Positions 36,495 to 49,520 are shown, numbered from the stretch's first letter. The stretch: 64,000 nt of DNA from Cercis canadensis (GCA_003255065.1 QAOA01006129.1:62001-126000), one strand, 5' to 3'. The notes: generated from the sequence alone by a model not told the origin. Numbers and translations are program-made.

Positions 36495-38012
36495 AATTCC
36501 CCCACACTTAACTTTTTGCACTCCTGGGCAAAATCACAAAAGTCAAATTAGAGAAAGAAGACAACTCTCTAAACAAATCAAGAATGCAAAGATCAAGGTA
36601 AGAAAACAATTCAAACTCAAAGAAATAGCAACACTCATGGAACAACATCTCTTGACAACTAGAGAACACACAACATGACAATTTCATTTAATAGGAATGA
36701 GTCAAAGTAAATAGCCTTTCACAAGATAAATAAATGCTCTCAATTCCCTCAAGTGTCTAAGGTAAGTATTTCTCTCCAATCATCGTATCAAAATACACTA
36801 CCATAAGCTTGTTCACTTTCTCAGTCTCCACTACCTATGTCACATGTATAATACAAATCAAAAGGACTTTTAAAAGGATGTAATGGGGAAAGGTAAAGGA
36901 ATGACAATAATATGAAAAAATGGCTAAAGCACCGAAGGAATCACAAAAAACATCTAATTATGGAGAAATTCAAGTACTTTATGCATCTTGACTTTGGGCT
37001 TCAACTCATTTTTACTTTTCCCAAAACAATTTTATTCTCTTGCTGTTGCTTTATTTATTTATTTATTTTTGAAGCATAACACTTAACAATTTCAGCCACA
37101 ACTCGATACTTTATTTTTTTTTTTAATAATTTACTCCATTTTTATTCAATGTAATGCTCTTCAATTCCTAAGGGTTGGGTAGGGCATGGTTTTACACTTA
37201 GGCTTGTAATGAGCTACACATGAAAGAAAAGATCATTAGGCTCAAAAAAGGGTAATCAAAGGATAACATCAAGGTTAGCTATTTGGTCAAGTGGCTTCTC
37301 AAAGAAAGGAATGCCTTTATCACTTTTATGTATGCATGTGCAAATGTAACCTCAACTAAGAAACAAAACAAGTTCTAGAGTGTCAAATTGATAGATGAAA
37401 ACACACAAGAAAGAATTATGACATATGACTCAAATCCTCATAGCTTATAAGACTACCAAGAATCAACTCATCCAAATCAAATTTTGTTGCCATACCACTT
37501 AAATCCAAGAAGCAAGATAATTGTCCACTCATGTTGTAGCACTTTAGAATCAAAATTGCTTCAAACTACTCTCTTCACAACTCCTAAATTAATTGGAAAG
37601 AACCATAAAATTCTAAAAACAAAACAGAAAAATAGCAACCTAAAGGAAGACAAAAAACATAATTTTAAATTCTAAAAACAGCAAAGCAAAATAATAGAAA
37701 ATAGCAAAAACAACATGCTAAAATCACAAAAAACAGCAAATAGAAAATTTAAAAACACATAAAACAAAAAACTAAGCCTAAAACAAAAAACATAACACTA
37801 AAAATCTAAAACTAAAAAATAGAAAACAGTAAAAATAGCAAGTAAAACATAAACAAAAATTGAAAAACAGAAAAACAGAAAGCATAAAAACACACACAAC
37901 AGGCTAATTCCTCCTCCACATTTAAATTTTTGCAGTGTCCTCAATGCAAAGCACAAAGCAAACAGTAAAAACAAGACAATAAGATTAAAAGAGAAGGGGA
38001 AAGAGAACAGCC
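36495..38012 (-). other. C1 3' untranslated region
   Basis: Non-coding, A-rich on the + strand. At its pol side, 37908-37950, the minus strand reads cattgaggacactgc then aatgtggaggagg, an internal purine tract distinct from the one at the LTR. No ORF is supported. Confidence 0.75.
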
Positions 38013-40620
38013 TGTGGGTTTAAGTCTTATAGAAAGCAGCAGACAAGTGCACCTCCTCCACCACTTGGTCTTGAAAACCCACATAAAAATGTTTCAGCCG
38101 ACGTCCATTTACTGGGAAAGTCTTATTGGTTGCCTCATTCTTGATCTCAACTGCACCATAAGGGAAGACATGAGTCACCACAAAAGGACCCATCCACCTA
38201 GAACGAAGCTTGTCGGCCATTAGCTTGAGATGGGAATTGTAGAGCAGTACTTTCTGACCAATGTGAAACTCTTTTCTCACCAACAACTTGTCATGGACAG
38301 CCTTGGTCTTTTCTTTATAAATTATGGAATTCTCATAAGCTTTCAACCTGATTTCTTCCAATTCTTGTAGTTACAGCTTCCTTTGAGAACTAGCTTGAAC
38401 CAAGTCAAGATTACACTGCTTCACTGCCCAATACGCCTTATGCTCTATCTCCACTGGAAGGTGGCATGCCTTGCCAAAGACTAGCCTATAAGGTGACATG
38501 CCTATAGGGGTCTTGTAGGCAGTCCAATAAGCCAACAAAGCATCATCCAAACGCAGGCTCCAATCTTTTCTGTTGGGTTGGACAGTCTTCTCTAAAATCT
38601 CCTTGATCTCCCTATTTGACACTTCTGCTTGCCTATTGGTTTGTGGATGGTAAGGGGTTGACACCTTGTGGACCACACCATACTTTTTCAACAAAGCAGC
38701 CATGTGCCTATTACAGAAGTGCGAACCTTGGTCACTGATTATTGCTCTTGGGATGCCGAACTTGCAGAAAATGTGAGTCCTGACAAAATTTAAGACAACA
38801 CGAGAATTATCAGTCCAGGTGGCCTTAGCCTCTACCCATTTAGAAACATAATCCACAGCTAATAGGATATACACAAAACCAAAAGAAATAGGAAAGGGAC
38901 CCATGAAATCAATACCCCACACATCAAATATCTCACAAAACAGTAAAGGCTGTTGAGGCATCTCATTCCTATGGGAAATATTTCCTGTCCGTTGGCATTG
39001 AGCACAATTCTTACAAAAGCTATGTGCATCATGAAACAAGGTAGGCCAGTAAAGTCCAAAATCTAAAATTTTCCTAGCAATACGTTGTGGTCCAAAATGA
39101 CCACCACATGCAGAAGAATGGCAAAATTGTAAAACAGATACAATCTCATGTCTAGGCACACACCTCCTAATGACTTGATCACTACACAGTCTCCACAAAT
39201 AGGGGTCATCCCATACATAAAATTTGACTTCACTTTTAAGCTTATCTACTTGATGCTTCTTAAAATAAGCAGGTAACTCAGAAGCAACTAAGTAATTTAC
39301 CAAGTCAACATACCAAGGATCTTTACCTTGCAGCTGATAAAGCTGCTCATCCATGAAGGTCTCTCTGATGGGAAGGCTGTCCAAAGCCAATGGGATTCGG
39401 CTCAAATGATCTGCTACCAAGTTCTCAGCTTCACTCTTGTCTCTGATCTCAAGGTCGAATTCTTGCAAGAGCAGCATCCATCTAATGAGCCTAGGCTTTG
39501 CATCCGGCTTCTTGAGTAAGTACTTCAAAGTGTCATGGTCAAAGAAAGCAATTACTTTAGAATTTAGTAAGTATGAACAGAATTTATCTAAAGCAAACAC
39601 AACAGCAAGAAGCTCTTTTTTAGTGGTGGTATAATTTACTTGGGCAGCATCCAGAGTGCGAGATGTATAATAAATGATGTGGGACAGCTTGTCCACTCGC
39701 TGTGCAAGGATAGCGCCTACTGCAAAGTTCGATGCATCACACATCAGCTTGAAGGGAAACTCCCAATTAGGTGGCTGGATGATAGGAGGCGAGATAAGAC
39801 TCTGCTTCAGTTGATCGAAGGCGGCTCTGCACTGGCTATCAAATTCCAAATCCACTTCTTTTTGGAGAAGCCTAGACAATGGCAAGGCAATATGGCTGAA
39901 GTCCTGGATGAATCGCCTGTAAAACCCTGCATGACCAAGAAAGGAACGCACTTCCCGCACGTAAGTGGGGTAGGGTAAAGAGGCAATAACATCTATCTTT
40001 GCCTTATCTACTTGAATTCCTTTGCTAGAAATTACATGCCCTAAAACTATGCCTTGTTCTACCATGAAGTGACATTTCTCAAAATTAAGAACAAGGTTAG
40101 TCTCAATGCATCTATCAGGTACTCTAGTAAGGCTATCTAAACATGCATCAAAAGATGAGCCATATACAGTAAAGTCATCCATGAATACTTCCATGCAGTG
40201 TTCTAAAAAATTAGAAAATATGCCCACCATACACCACTGGAATGTACCAGGGGCATTACATAGGTCGAAGGGCATCCTCCTATATGCAAATGTGCCGAAT
40301 GAACAGGTAAAAGTCATCTTCTCCTGATCCTCCGGGGATATGTGAATCTGGAAGTAACCTGAGAAGCCATCTAGGAAGCAGTAATGAGACTTCCCTGCCA
40401 ACCTCTCTAGCATCTGATCAATGAAGGGCAGAGGGAAGTGATCCTTCCTTGTGGCCTGGTTGAGTCTTCTATAGTCAATGCAAACGCGCCAGCTATTCTG
40501 AACTCTAGTAGAAATCAACTCGTTCTTTTCATTGGCCACTATAGTGATGCCACTTTTCTTGGGAACCACTTGCACTGGACTCACCCATTTACTGTCTGAG
40601 ATAGCCGGCTGATAATAGCT
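38013..40620 (-). pseudogene. C1 pol: reverse transcriptase, RNase H, integrase
   Basis: The main open stretch (38371-40584, 737 codons) begins [12 protein letters not shown] and carries the RT core ([33 protein letters not shown] with the catalytic Asp pair near residue 137), RNase H ([14 protein letters not shown] near 300), the integrase zinc finger ([20 protein letters not shown]), and the catalytic core with [20 protein letters not shown] and [13 protein letters not shown] for the D, D and E residues. The C-terminal tail continues to about 38020. These enzymes would copy and insert the element. Broken as part of a fossil copy. Confidence 0.93.
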
Positions 40621-41910
40621 TGCTCACTTCTTTCTTGACCACATCCAGAATCAATGGGTTAAGTCACCTTTGCGGCTTCCTTACTGGTTTAGCTTCTTCC
40701 TCCAGTAAAATCTTATGCATTCAAGTGGAAGGGTTAATGCCAAGAATGTCTGCAAGTGTCCATCTGATGGCTATCTTCCGCTGCTTCAAGATCTGCAACA
40801 ACCTCTCTTCTTGTTCAGGTTGCAGATTGTTGGCTATGATGACAGGCAGCTTCTCTTATTCTGCCAGGAAGGCATACTTGAGATGATCAGGTAACGGTTT
40901 CAGCTCCAGTATAAGTGGCTGCTGTATAAAGGGGACTAATTTGGTTGAAGATGCCAAATCTGCTGCCTGAAGCTCAGCAACACCTGCAAGCTCTGCACTA
41001 TGCTCCAAAACAGTCTCATCATATCCTAAATAGTTAAAAATTTCAGAACAGGCAGCACAACTCCTATAACAATTAGGACATGCAGGGCACTCTAAAGTAT
41101 CTAGCAAGCCTACTATATCAGGAAATTCAGCTACCAATTCAGCATGCACATCATCAACTAGCAGGTTTATGACATCTATTTGGAACACTGAATGCTCTTC
41201 TAGAGGGTATTTCATGGCATCACATAAATTAAAATGAATTATAGTGTCACCAAATTCCATGGAAAGGGTACCAGCATGCACATCAATTATGGTCTTAGCA
41301 GTTTTAAGGAAGGGTCTACCCAAGATCAAATGGGCATGTCTAGATGTAGACTCATCCTCTATATTTAACACGTAAAAGTCAGCTAAAAATATTAAATCAT
41401 TTACCCTAACCAAAACATCCTCAAGGAGACCTATAGGATATGATGTGCTTCTATTAGCAAGCTGAATGACTACTCCAGTGGGCTTCAGTTCTCCAATCTG
41501 CAGTGATGAATATATGGACTTGGGCATCACGTTGATTAAAGCTCCCAGATCTAGCATGGCATTTGTAAACGGCTTGTCTCCAATAGTGCAAAGAATGGTG
41601 AAAGTCCCAGGATCAGTGCACTCGGATGGCAAGTTAGGTTGAATCATGGTTGACACGTTTCTTCCCATGCTCACTTTCTCATTACCCTTCAGCTTCTTCT
41701 TGTGGGTACACAAATCCTTAAGAAACCTTGCATACTTGGGAATCTGTTTGATGGCTTCCAAGAGAGGTATATTGACTTCTACATTCTTGAAAGTATCCAT
41801 GATCTCTCTATCTAGCTCATGCTCAGCAATTTTCTTGGACTGTGTAACTCTGTTTGGAAAGGGGAAAGGAATACTAGGGGTAGAGCTCTCTGCCTGGTCC
41901 TAAAGGTGGA
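40621..41910 (-). pseudogene. C1 protease and RT linker
   Basis: The long open part (40856-41800) contains FTNAMLDLGALINVMPKSIYSS, where DLGA is the aspartic protease active-site region in its Athila form, followed by VNDLIFLADFYVLNIEDE, LILGRPFLKTAKTIIDVH and an acidic Cys-containing linker. It would process the polyprotein. Confidence 0.9.
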
Positions 41911-42397
41911 ATGGCTACTGTTTTGGGATAGCTTGTGGGGCTACAGGGTCTGGATCCTTTTCTTGGACAAAATTGGGGATTGTGGAAGGCAAGCTAGGTT
42001 CTGGAACACTCACTTGCTTGCCACTACGCAGGGTTATGGCACTCACATTGCCTCTCAAATTAGTGACTGTTTGAGAGGGTAAACTGCCGAAACCTTGAGA
42101 CTTCAACTCACTAATGGTGGTTGCAAGTTGACTTATCTGAGTCTCTAGGCTCTGAATACTAGTCTCAGTCCTCTGTTGGAATTGGATGTTGTTGCTAGCC
42201 AACTGCTTCATTAAATCTTCCAGGCTCGGTTCTGGCTTGTTAGCTTCCTGCATAGGCTACTTCATTGGTGCTTGGAACTGCTGGTTGTTTGAACTTGCAT
42301 TGTATCTAGGCTGCTGTGGTTGGTACGTTTGTTGCTGCTAGTAGGTTTGACCAGAATTGCCTCTATACCTCAAGTTTAGGTGATCTCTCCAGCTAGG
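41911..42397 (-). pseudogene. C1 gag C-terminal region
   Basis: Matches the distal gag of A1 and A2: KPEPSLEDLMKQLASNNIQFQ, QTVTNLRGNVSAITLRSGKQV, and the Gln-rich and Trp-Arg-Asp-containing stretch up to 42397. The N-terminal capsid part present in A1 and A2 is not in this copy. Instead this region directly abuts the tRNA-Asp sequence. Confidence 0.85.
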
Positions 42398-42472
42398 TTC
42401 ATTGTAGTATAGTGGTGAGTATTCCCGCCTATCACACGGGTGACCCGGGTTCGATCCCCGACAACAGCGCCA
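42398..42472 (+). tRNA. Full-length tRNA-Asp sequence with CCA, captured at the C1 primer-binding site
   Basis: 72 bases plus CCA: starts TTCATTGTAGTATAGTGG, has anticodon arm CCCGCCTATCACACGGG, T arm CCCGGGTTCGATCCCCG and acceptor end ACAACAGCG, then CCA at 42470-42472 next to the LTR. Compared with plant tRNA-Asp (GUC) from memory, most differences are G-to-A, including GTC to ATC in the anticodon. Nuclear tRNA genes do not encode CCA, and the usual Athila primer-binding site covers only about the last 18 bases. So this is best explained as a copy of the primer tRNA and not as a gene. Function as a tRNA is unlikely. Confidence 0.92.
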
Positions 42473-42478
42473 AACTTT

Positions 42479-43759
42479 TGACGAGTGTCGAACTATACAA
42501 AATTACAATATTAATTGCAACTAAATTGTAGTATAGGATGCAACTAGTGTTGTCTCTTAAGGATTCACCAGAACAATTAATCTATTAGAACTTAAGTAGG
42601 AACAAAATAGGGGGTTTGTTGTTGAATGCAGAATAATTAGAATTCAAAAAGCAGTAAACAAGATTTAATCAAATAAGAGAAAACGTAATCAACTCAAGCA
42701 GGCAACCAAACCCTAAGCCGTCCTTGTTCACTAAAGATAATCTATGTCTGATTTAATTCTTGATTAAATGTTACCTGGAACCTCTAACAACAACACTTAG
42801 AATTCTTACTGATTACCAATCAGGATTCAATTAATCTTAGAACTAAGAATCTAGGCAACCACTCTATATCACTAAGTCTAGATTAATTTAATAACCAAAT
42901 TGTTCAAGTTAACCATATATTATAAACCTTTAACATATGATAAGCAGTTTGATTACTGTGATGAATCTAATCAACCGATTTAAATTCATATAAAGCATGC
43001 ATGCAATTAAAATACCATTCAATCACATGAAGATGAGAAGAAGACAATCAAACCCAGTTGAAGCACATGAACTCTGGATTATTAAGTTTGGCTCCTCTTG
43101 AATTGATTACAAAAGAACTTAGCATTCCATGGAAGACTTAAACACAAAGCAAAGGTGGAAAACGAACTCAGCAATAGGAGGCAGTAGCAACAGCTTCTGA
43201 TGACAAGGTGGTAATGTGGTACCCTATTTTCCTCAACAACTTGAGAATAAATACTAGTTGGCTGCCTCCTCTAGGTTTCCTAATTACAAAATAAACCTAG
43301 TTTCCTAAATTATCAATGGTAAAAACATGTTCAAGCCCTAGTGTCATGTGTGCTAGCCTAATAAGCAGATGTTGGCCCAAATAAACATGCTCTAGTACAA
43401 TAGGCAGACCTAAGGAAAGGAATTAGTCAATGCTGGGCGGATGCAGAAAATCTAGACTGCTTGAACGCGAATTTCAGTTGTCTAGACACGAGAATCAGCT
43501 TCTGGGCTCTTCATATGAAATGTAGCAGTTTCTGTCAGCTTTCCAACGAAACTGGAATCACATCAATCGAACATTTGTAGACCAAGATATGGTGAAAAAC
43601 GTAATCAGTGCCAAAATTTAACAGTTATGCAATTAAAATCCATAAGGACCAACAAGTCCAAATCTACAAAACATCTCTAAGGGCAATAAAAATCACTAGA
43701 AACACACACTAAAAGACTAAGTATAAGGGAAACAAATAGTGTAAAATAACGTCTCATCA
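42479..43759 (-). repeat. C1 5' LTR
   Basis: 1281 bases, tgacgagtgtcg... to ...gtctcatca. The partner is at 35182-36494. Six bases separate it from the CCA of the tRNA sequence. Confidence 0.92.
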
Positions 43760-44110
43760 AAGGGCACCCATTTTCCCTTCACGAACACCTTGAACTCCTT
43801 TCGGAATTTGGCGTTGGCATAGAACTCCTTCACCAGTGGTACGATGGTTATGACGGGTTGTGCAACAAAGTTCAACTAGCCATTTCTGTTTGCTAGTGCC
43901 CAGATCTCATAGTTGTAGGCCCGAATGAAGACCAAGCCTCGCTCGGGCACCAGGGCTTTATGGATCACCGAGTTCGAGAACCGGACCTCGGCATACAAAC
44001 TCTTTGCGGTCGTAAATGCCAGAACTGGACTCGGAGGGAGAAGCGACGGCCTTGTGCTTTGCTGGTGGTGCCATGGGTTAGAGGTGGTTAAAGTGTACTT
44101 GAAAAGACCA
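43760..44110 (-). pseudogene. B last ORF, N-terminal part
   Basis: On the minus strand it starts at the ATG at 44072-44074 (MAPPAKHKAVASPSES) and continues with HKALVPERGLVFIRAYNY, FVAQPVITIVPLVKEFYANA and KFRKEFKVFVKGKWVP, typical of the N-terminal half of the plant transposon protein domain. C1 interrupts it at 43760; the other part is at 34300-35181. Broken. Confidence 0.8.
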
Positions 44111-45500
44111 CAAATTACTAATTAGTGTGGTGCACTAAGGAGTAGCATAGCAAGCATCTTTTCAAGAGTTGTATGGTATAAAAGCATGTGTTAAGGTGTG
44201 GCATCCTATATGCACCTTTGGAAAGTAGTTGGAGCATTGCATAATCCAAAGGGCATGCGCCTGAAAGCAAAAGTCCCATAGGGGCAAGTGAAAGTTGTAT
44301 TCTCTTGATCTTCAGGAGCAATATAAATCTAATTATACCCAGAGTAACCGTCAAGGAAGTAATAATAAGCATGTCCCGCTAGTCGATCTAGCATCTGATC
44401 AATGAATGGTAGGGGAAAATGATCCTTCCTTGTGGCTTTGTTCAACTTCCTGTGGTCTATGCAAACTCGCCACCCAGTGACTGTCTGTGTCGGAATAAGC
44501 TCATTATTCTCATTCTTTACAACCGTCATTTCACCCTTCTTTGGCACTACTTGCACTGGACTCACCTATGCACTATCAAAAATAGGGTAGATGATATCGG
44601 CATCCAGAACGTTCAATACTTCTGCTTGCACCACTTCTTTCATGTTCGGGTTCAACCGACGTTGATGTTCAATGGAGGGTTTAAAGTCGTCTTCCATCAA
44701 AATTTTGTGCATACATAAGGAAGGGTTGATCCCTTAATGTCTGAGATGGTCTATCCGATGGCTGCCTTATGCTCCCTTAATATCCTTAGTAACTATTCCA
44801 CCTCTTCTTCCTTTAATGAAGATGAAATAATAGCCGAAAGAGTGGATGAGTCACCAAGGTAAGCATATTTAAGATGCTCGAGTAATGGCTTGAGTTCCAA
44901 GACAGGAGGCTTCTCTATAGATGGAGGAGGTCAAGACCCCCCTTTGCCAAGTTCCTCAAAAGATCTTCTAATAAACTGAGGAGGAAGAACATTTAGGCAA
45001 CTTACACAATTGTTGATTTCTGGGTTTTCTTCACGAGAAATGCCTATGAGACAAGCATCCAATGGCTCGGGAAGGTGGCTAGCTTGAAATACCTCTGTAA
45101 TATAGTGATCAATCATGTCAAGCCGCATACAACTGTCTACTTCATCACACTACTTCAAAGCCTTGAAGACATTGAAGGAGACTTCCTGATTGTTGACTCT
45201 AAGTATGAGTTGCTCCTTTTGCACATCAATTAGGGCATTCCCAGTGGCCAAGAAGGGTCGACCAAGGATGATTGGTATCTCCTGGTCTTCCTCCATATCA
45301 AGCACCACGAAATTTGTTGGGAAGATAAATTTGTCCACTTTTATAAGCACATCTTCTAGGATTCTTCTGGGGTACTTGAAAGATCGATCTGCTAATTGGA
45401 GAGTGATGGAGGTTGGCTTTGCTTCTCCTAGTCCAAGTTTCCTATAGACAAATAAAAGGATTAAATTAATTGATGCACATATATCACATAATGCTTTACC
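44111..45500 (-). pseudogene. B reverse transcriptase and protease parts
   Basis: 44329-44565 carries [32 protein letters not shown] and DRLAGHAYYYFLDGYSGYN, the RT N-terminal core of a second Athila lineage (compare RRLNQ in C1). 45150-45447 carries the protease end (VDKFIFPTNFVVLDMEED, IPIILGRPFLATGNALIDV). Further RT, RNase H and integrase motifs are not seen. Broken repeatedly. Confidence 0.85.
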
Positions 45501-46413
45501 AAAGAAAATATTACTAATAGTTCAAGGAATAATGAAACTCCATAGATATTTAAACTTTTGAGGTAACTTGTTCTGGAGAATGGCACTGTGCTCTTTAGTA
45601 AGTGCGATTGTTTCATAATCTTTTGATTTTCTCTTGTTGGTGAGAATCTTCTTCATAAACTTTACATAACTTGGCATCTGTGCCAATGCCTCTACAACAG
45701 GTATGTTGATGTGAAGCTTCTTCAACACCTCAAGGAATTTAGAAAATTGCTTGTCCATGTTCTGCTTCTGAAACCGATGAGGAAAAGGCACTCGGGGTTT
45801 GTAAGGTGGACGATTATCAGAAAAGAGAATAGACTTAGATTTCTGTTCCTCCACAACCTCACCCTTAGCTGTCTCCTCTGAAGGTACAACAGCCACATTA
45901 TTGTTTTCTATGGCTTTTTCCACTACTGTAGCTTTTCTTTTCGGTTCCTTTAGTATTTTTCCACTTCTTAGAGTTACTGCTTGGACTTGCTCTTTCGAAT
46001 TTCTCTTTGTATTGCTAGGCAATAATCCTTGGTCTCTAGATGAGAGCAAATTAGAGATTTGTCCCATCTACACCTTTAAATTCTGAATAGAAGCCGCTTG
46101 ATTCTAAAGTGTAGTGTCTGTCATTGTCATAAACTGAGTGGTATTCATTGTAAGTTGAGCAAGGGCATCTTCTAATGAGATCTTAGCTGGTGCAAGAGCT
46201 TGCATCTGAGGTTAAGAAGATTGCTGAAATCTAGATGGCTTTACCACATTTTGATAATTTTTCAAGGAGCAATTTGGGTAGTTTATCCATCTCGGATTAT
46301 ATGTATTCGAATATGGGTTACCTTACCTGTTAGAATTCCCCACATACTAAGCTTCCTCAAAAGATGGAGGTGCTTCCGATGTCACAACTGGGAAATCAGC
46401 ACTTGAGTGTTCA
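45501..46413 (-). pseudogene. B gag C-terminal part
   Basis: 45522-46067 has AVTLRSGK, RPPYKPRVPFPHRFQ and KFLEVLKKLHINIPVVEALAQMP, the distal gag and pre-protease stretch of Athila polyproteins. It is interrupted at 46413 by A2 and resumes as a zinc-knuckle at 60889. Confidence 0.85.
46409..46413 (+). repeat. A2 target duplication, left (gttca)
   Basis: Perfect match to 60884-60888. Confidence 0.92.
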
Positions 46414-48163
46414 TGATGAGCTACCAATGCTAATCAAACTAATCAATTTATATCAGGTTTACCAAAGCTACTTGCAGCATAAGGTAACACCAAGTCAAAC
46501 CATTGGACCACTCTAATTAGGGAATCAAATTAGGGAGTTTAGTTAACAGGGGCGTTTGATTTGCATAAGTAATCTACAGAAAGTAAATGAAAGTAGTAAA
46601 TCAAAAATAATGGGTAGAAAGTAATCGATATAAATTAATGGACATAAAGTAATCGACAGAAATTAATGGACAAAAAAAATGGACAGAAAGTAATTGATAG
46701 AAAGTAATCGACATAAAGTAATTGAGAAAAGTAATGGACAGAAAATAATCGACAGAAAGTAATCAAAATTTAACAAAGTAATCAATCCAAGGAATGCAAT
46801 GACTAATCAACAACTTCAAGTGTACTAACAGGGGATTTTAAATCACAAAATATATTGTCAAATATTAAATTACAGAATTAAACAGGGATTAAATCTATTG
46901 AGAAAAATGAAACCTAGCTAAACATCCATCAAGAACCGGTTTGATTCATCCTAGATTGAACAAGGTTAATCAAGTCATAATGTAGCACTGCTAATTGAAT
47001 TTAGTCACAAACAAAATCTCTAATTATGACTAAGTGTTCCTACTGAATTATCATTCAGAATCTGATTTAACCACATGCATCACTAATCTCTGTAATTGCA
47101 CAAAATTAGTAATGAGTTGTTTAACCTAAAACCGAACTTCAATTAGCAAACCTTCAATGGATTCATGCAATAGAATTAAAGATCAATCAATCTAAATTCT
47201 ATTTCACACCTCAACATTCATAAAAACAATAGAAATCTCCATAATCCATATAAAAATCAAGACAAGGCAGAAATCCAAAGATGAACAAAATTGCATTAAA
47301 CTTAATTCAATTAAGTACATAATCTCAAAATCAAACCAAATTCCATAAGGAGTTTAGCTTGGTTACAAAGGTTCTACTCTTCCATGGTCATCAAATCCAA
47401 GCTCCAATGGAGAAAGAAAGCCATAAATCAATGAGTCCCACAATGAGTAAAAGAGGCAAAGAAAAAATGTCTAAAAAGCTATCCAGCCTAGAATGCTGAA
47501 AACTTCTGCCTCCTTAACCTAGTTATAACCCTCAGAATTAAATGCACACCTAGATTACCCTTAGGTCAGATTTAAACTCATGGGCCTCTGCTTTAATTGG
47601 GCCCCGGTTTGGGCCTAATTAGGCTTGAAATGAGGGAGTTAGGCCCATTTAAGTCTAAATTGCTCTTTGGACCCATCAGTTGACTTTGATAGCAAATGAA
47701 CCATTAAAACACCATAATTTGGAGAACCAATCTGCATGAGAGTTGAAGCTCTATGTCTTAGCTTTCCAATGGTACCAAGTTCAGGTCCAGAAGACACCCA
47801 AAACCCAAGTTATGGCTCAATTTCTTTACCCGAGTCAGGATCCAGTGACAGTATCTGGGCTGAATTCCAAGCTAAAAATGACCCACTGAGAATCCGAATT
47901 AGCTTTTGAGCTCTGCATCAAAATTGTAGATAATTCTCTGAGCTTTTCTACAAGGTAAGATTCACAATTTTTAGATATTTAGAACTCAAGTTATGCTCAA
48001 AATACAGAGACAGTGTAAGGTTCCCATTAATGCTGAAAAACACAATTAAGCCCAATTGAAAACCAACAAATGAAATGCAGCCCAAGCCCAATCAAATAGG
48101 CCCAAAAGAGGTTTAAGAGACTAAATATGAGGGTTATTTACTATATAAAAAGTGTGATTATCA
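46414..48163 (-). repeat. A2 3' LTR
   Basis: 1750 bases, tgatgagctacc... to ...gtgattatca. Followed by aatcctcccacactta, a purine tract on the minus strand. It contains an expanded tandem repeat of agaaagtaatngac type (46570-46765). Confidence 0.9.
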
Positions 48164-49520
48164 AATCCTCCCACACTTATTCTTTGCTGGTCCCGGCCAA
48201 ACTAGAAGTAAAACTAGGGAACAAGGAAAATAGCTAAGAGACATTTCCAAACAACAACAACTTTCAAGGATGCAAAAATTAAGTGAGCAAGAAGAACAAT
48301 CAAAATTTAAAAGAATCAAAGACACTCATGAATTTATTTCTTGCACTTTCAACCAACAAGTATGGTGATTTCAATAGAATTGAATACAGTAAAAATGTTA
48401 GAGCCTCACAAGATACACTCTCAATCCCTCAAGTGTTTCACTCAAAAACAACTCATGACAAATTGCACTACCATAATATAGATATGGCAAATTAAAATCA
48501 AAGAGAGCATGAGAACATTGGGAATTATGAGTCAAAACAAACACTAAGCATAAAAATTCACCTAAAAGCTCTATGCAATTTTTTTCTTTTCTTTACACAA
48601 TCATTCCTCTTTGGAAGGCAAACCCGATACTTTTTTGTTCTCTTTTTGCATTTCTTTTTTTTTTTAACAGAATTTCTTTATTTTCTTTTCTTTGTCTTTT
48701 CAATTCACATAGTCAATTGTCATGCCTTTTAAATTGCACAAATTCTCCCCTACACTTGGAACTTTGTCTATCCCGAACAAATAAGAACTCATCAAATACC
48801 AATGCTTTCATACTCCCTAAGGTTGGTAAAAACATGGTTTTACACTAAAGGCTTGCAATGAGCTAAATGAAAGAATGAGAACAATTAGGCTCAAGGGAAA
48901 AAATCAAGGGAAAAATGTTAGGTAGGCTATTTGGCTAGCTAGCTAGAACCAAGAAAAGATGGCTTTCATCACATTCATGCATGCATATGACAATGTAGTC
49001 TAAAAAAGAATCAAAGCAAGTTCTAGAGTGTCAAACATCATGAGAGTAATGCACACAAGAAAGAAATAGAGAATGACAATAGACTCAAAAACTCACTAGG
49101 TATTCACTATCAAGCTCAATCCATCAAATTAATTTCTATCACCAAATTAATGAACTAAAAGATGCAAGAAATTTATCCAATTATGTTAGAAACCTCAAAA
49201 TTGGCTCACAAACTATAATTCTCAAAGTGCTATTGAAAATGCAAGAAGGAAGATAGAACAACATGCAAAATGACAATAAAAATAGAAAAATAGAATTGAA
49301 AACAGAACCAGAAATTTTGAGCAGAAGCTTGAACAAAATCTGGAAACATAAAACAGAAACAGAAACAAGAACAGAAAACTGAAATGAACTCCCTTTAAGC
49401 TGGTATCATATTCATTTGTTAGCAACCAAGTTCTTTCATTTTATTTGCAACAAGCAAAGTAAGATACCTGGGTCAAATACCACTCTCACGAAGCCCTTCA
49501 AAGACAAAATAAAGTTGAAA
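48164..49520 (-). other. A2 3' untranslated region
   Basis: Non-coding; homologous to 12300-13525. Poly-T stretches near 48580-48670. The internal attgaggacaatg motif found in the other elements was not seen here. Confidence 0.7.

Larger units (their letters stand above)
35182..43759 (-). mobile_element. Athila-type element C1, near complete, with full tRNA-Asp at its primer-binding site
   Basis: An 8.6-kb minus-strand insertion bounded by aaggg target duplications. Parts: 3' LTR, purine tract, 3' untranslated region, pol, protease, short gag region, full-length tRNA-Asp sequence, 5' LTR. Pol is still open for 2.2 kb, the best preserved coding region in the window. About five breaks in all, and the gag region is incomplete, so it is not autonomous. 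Its LTRs differ by about 5-7% by eye. It is younger than B. Confidence 0.92.

Noticed and set aside
37470-37900. A-rich repetitive stretch as a possible CRISPR-like or tandem array
   Set aside because: No regular repeat-spacer spacing; it is the A-rich untranslated region of C1, matched in C2.
42398-42469. A functional nuclear tRNA-Asp gene
   Set aside because: It carries an encoded CCA, sits exactly at the primer-binding position, and has stem mismatches and an altered anticodon.
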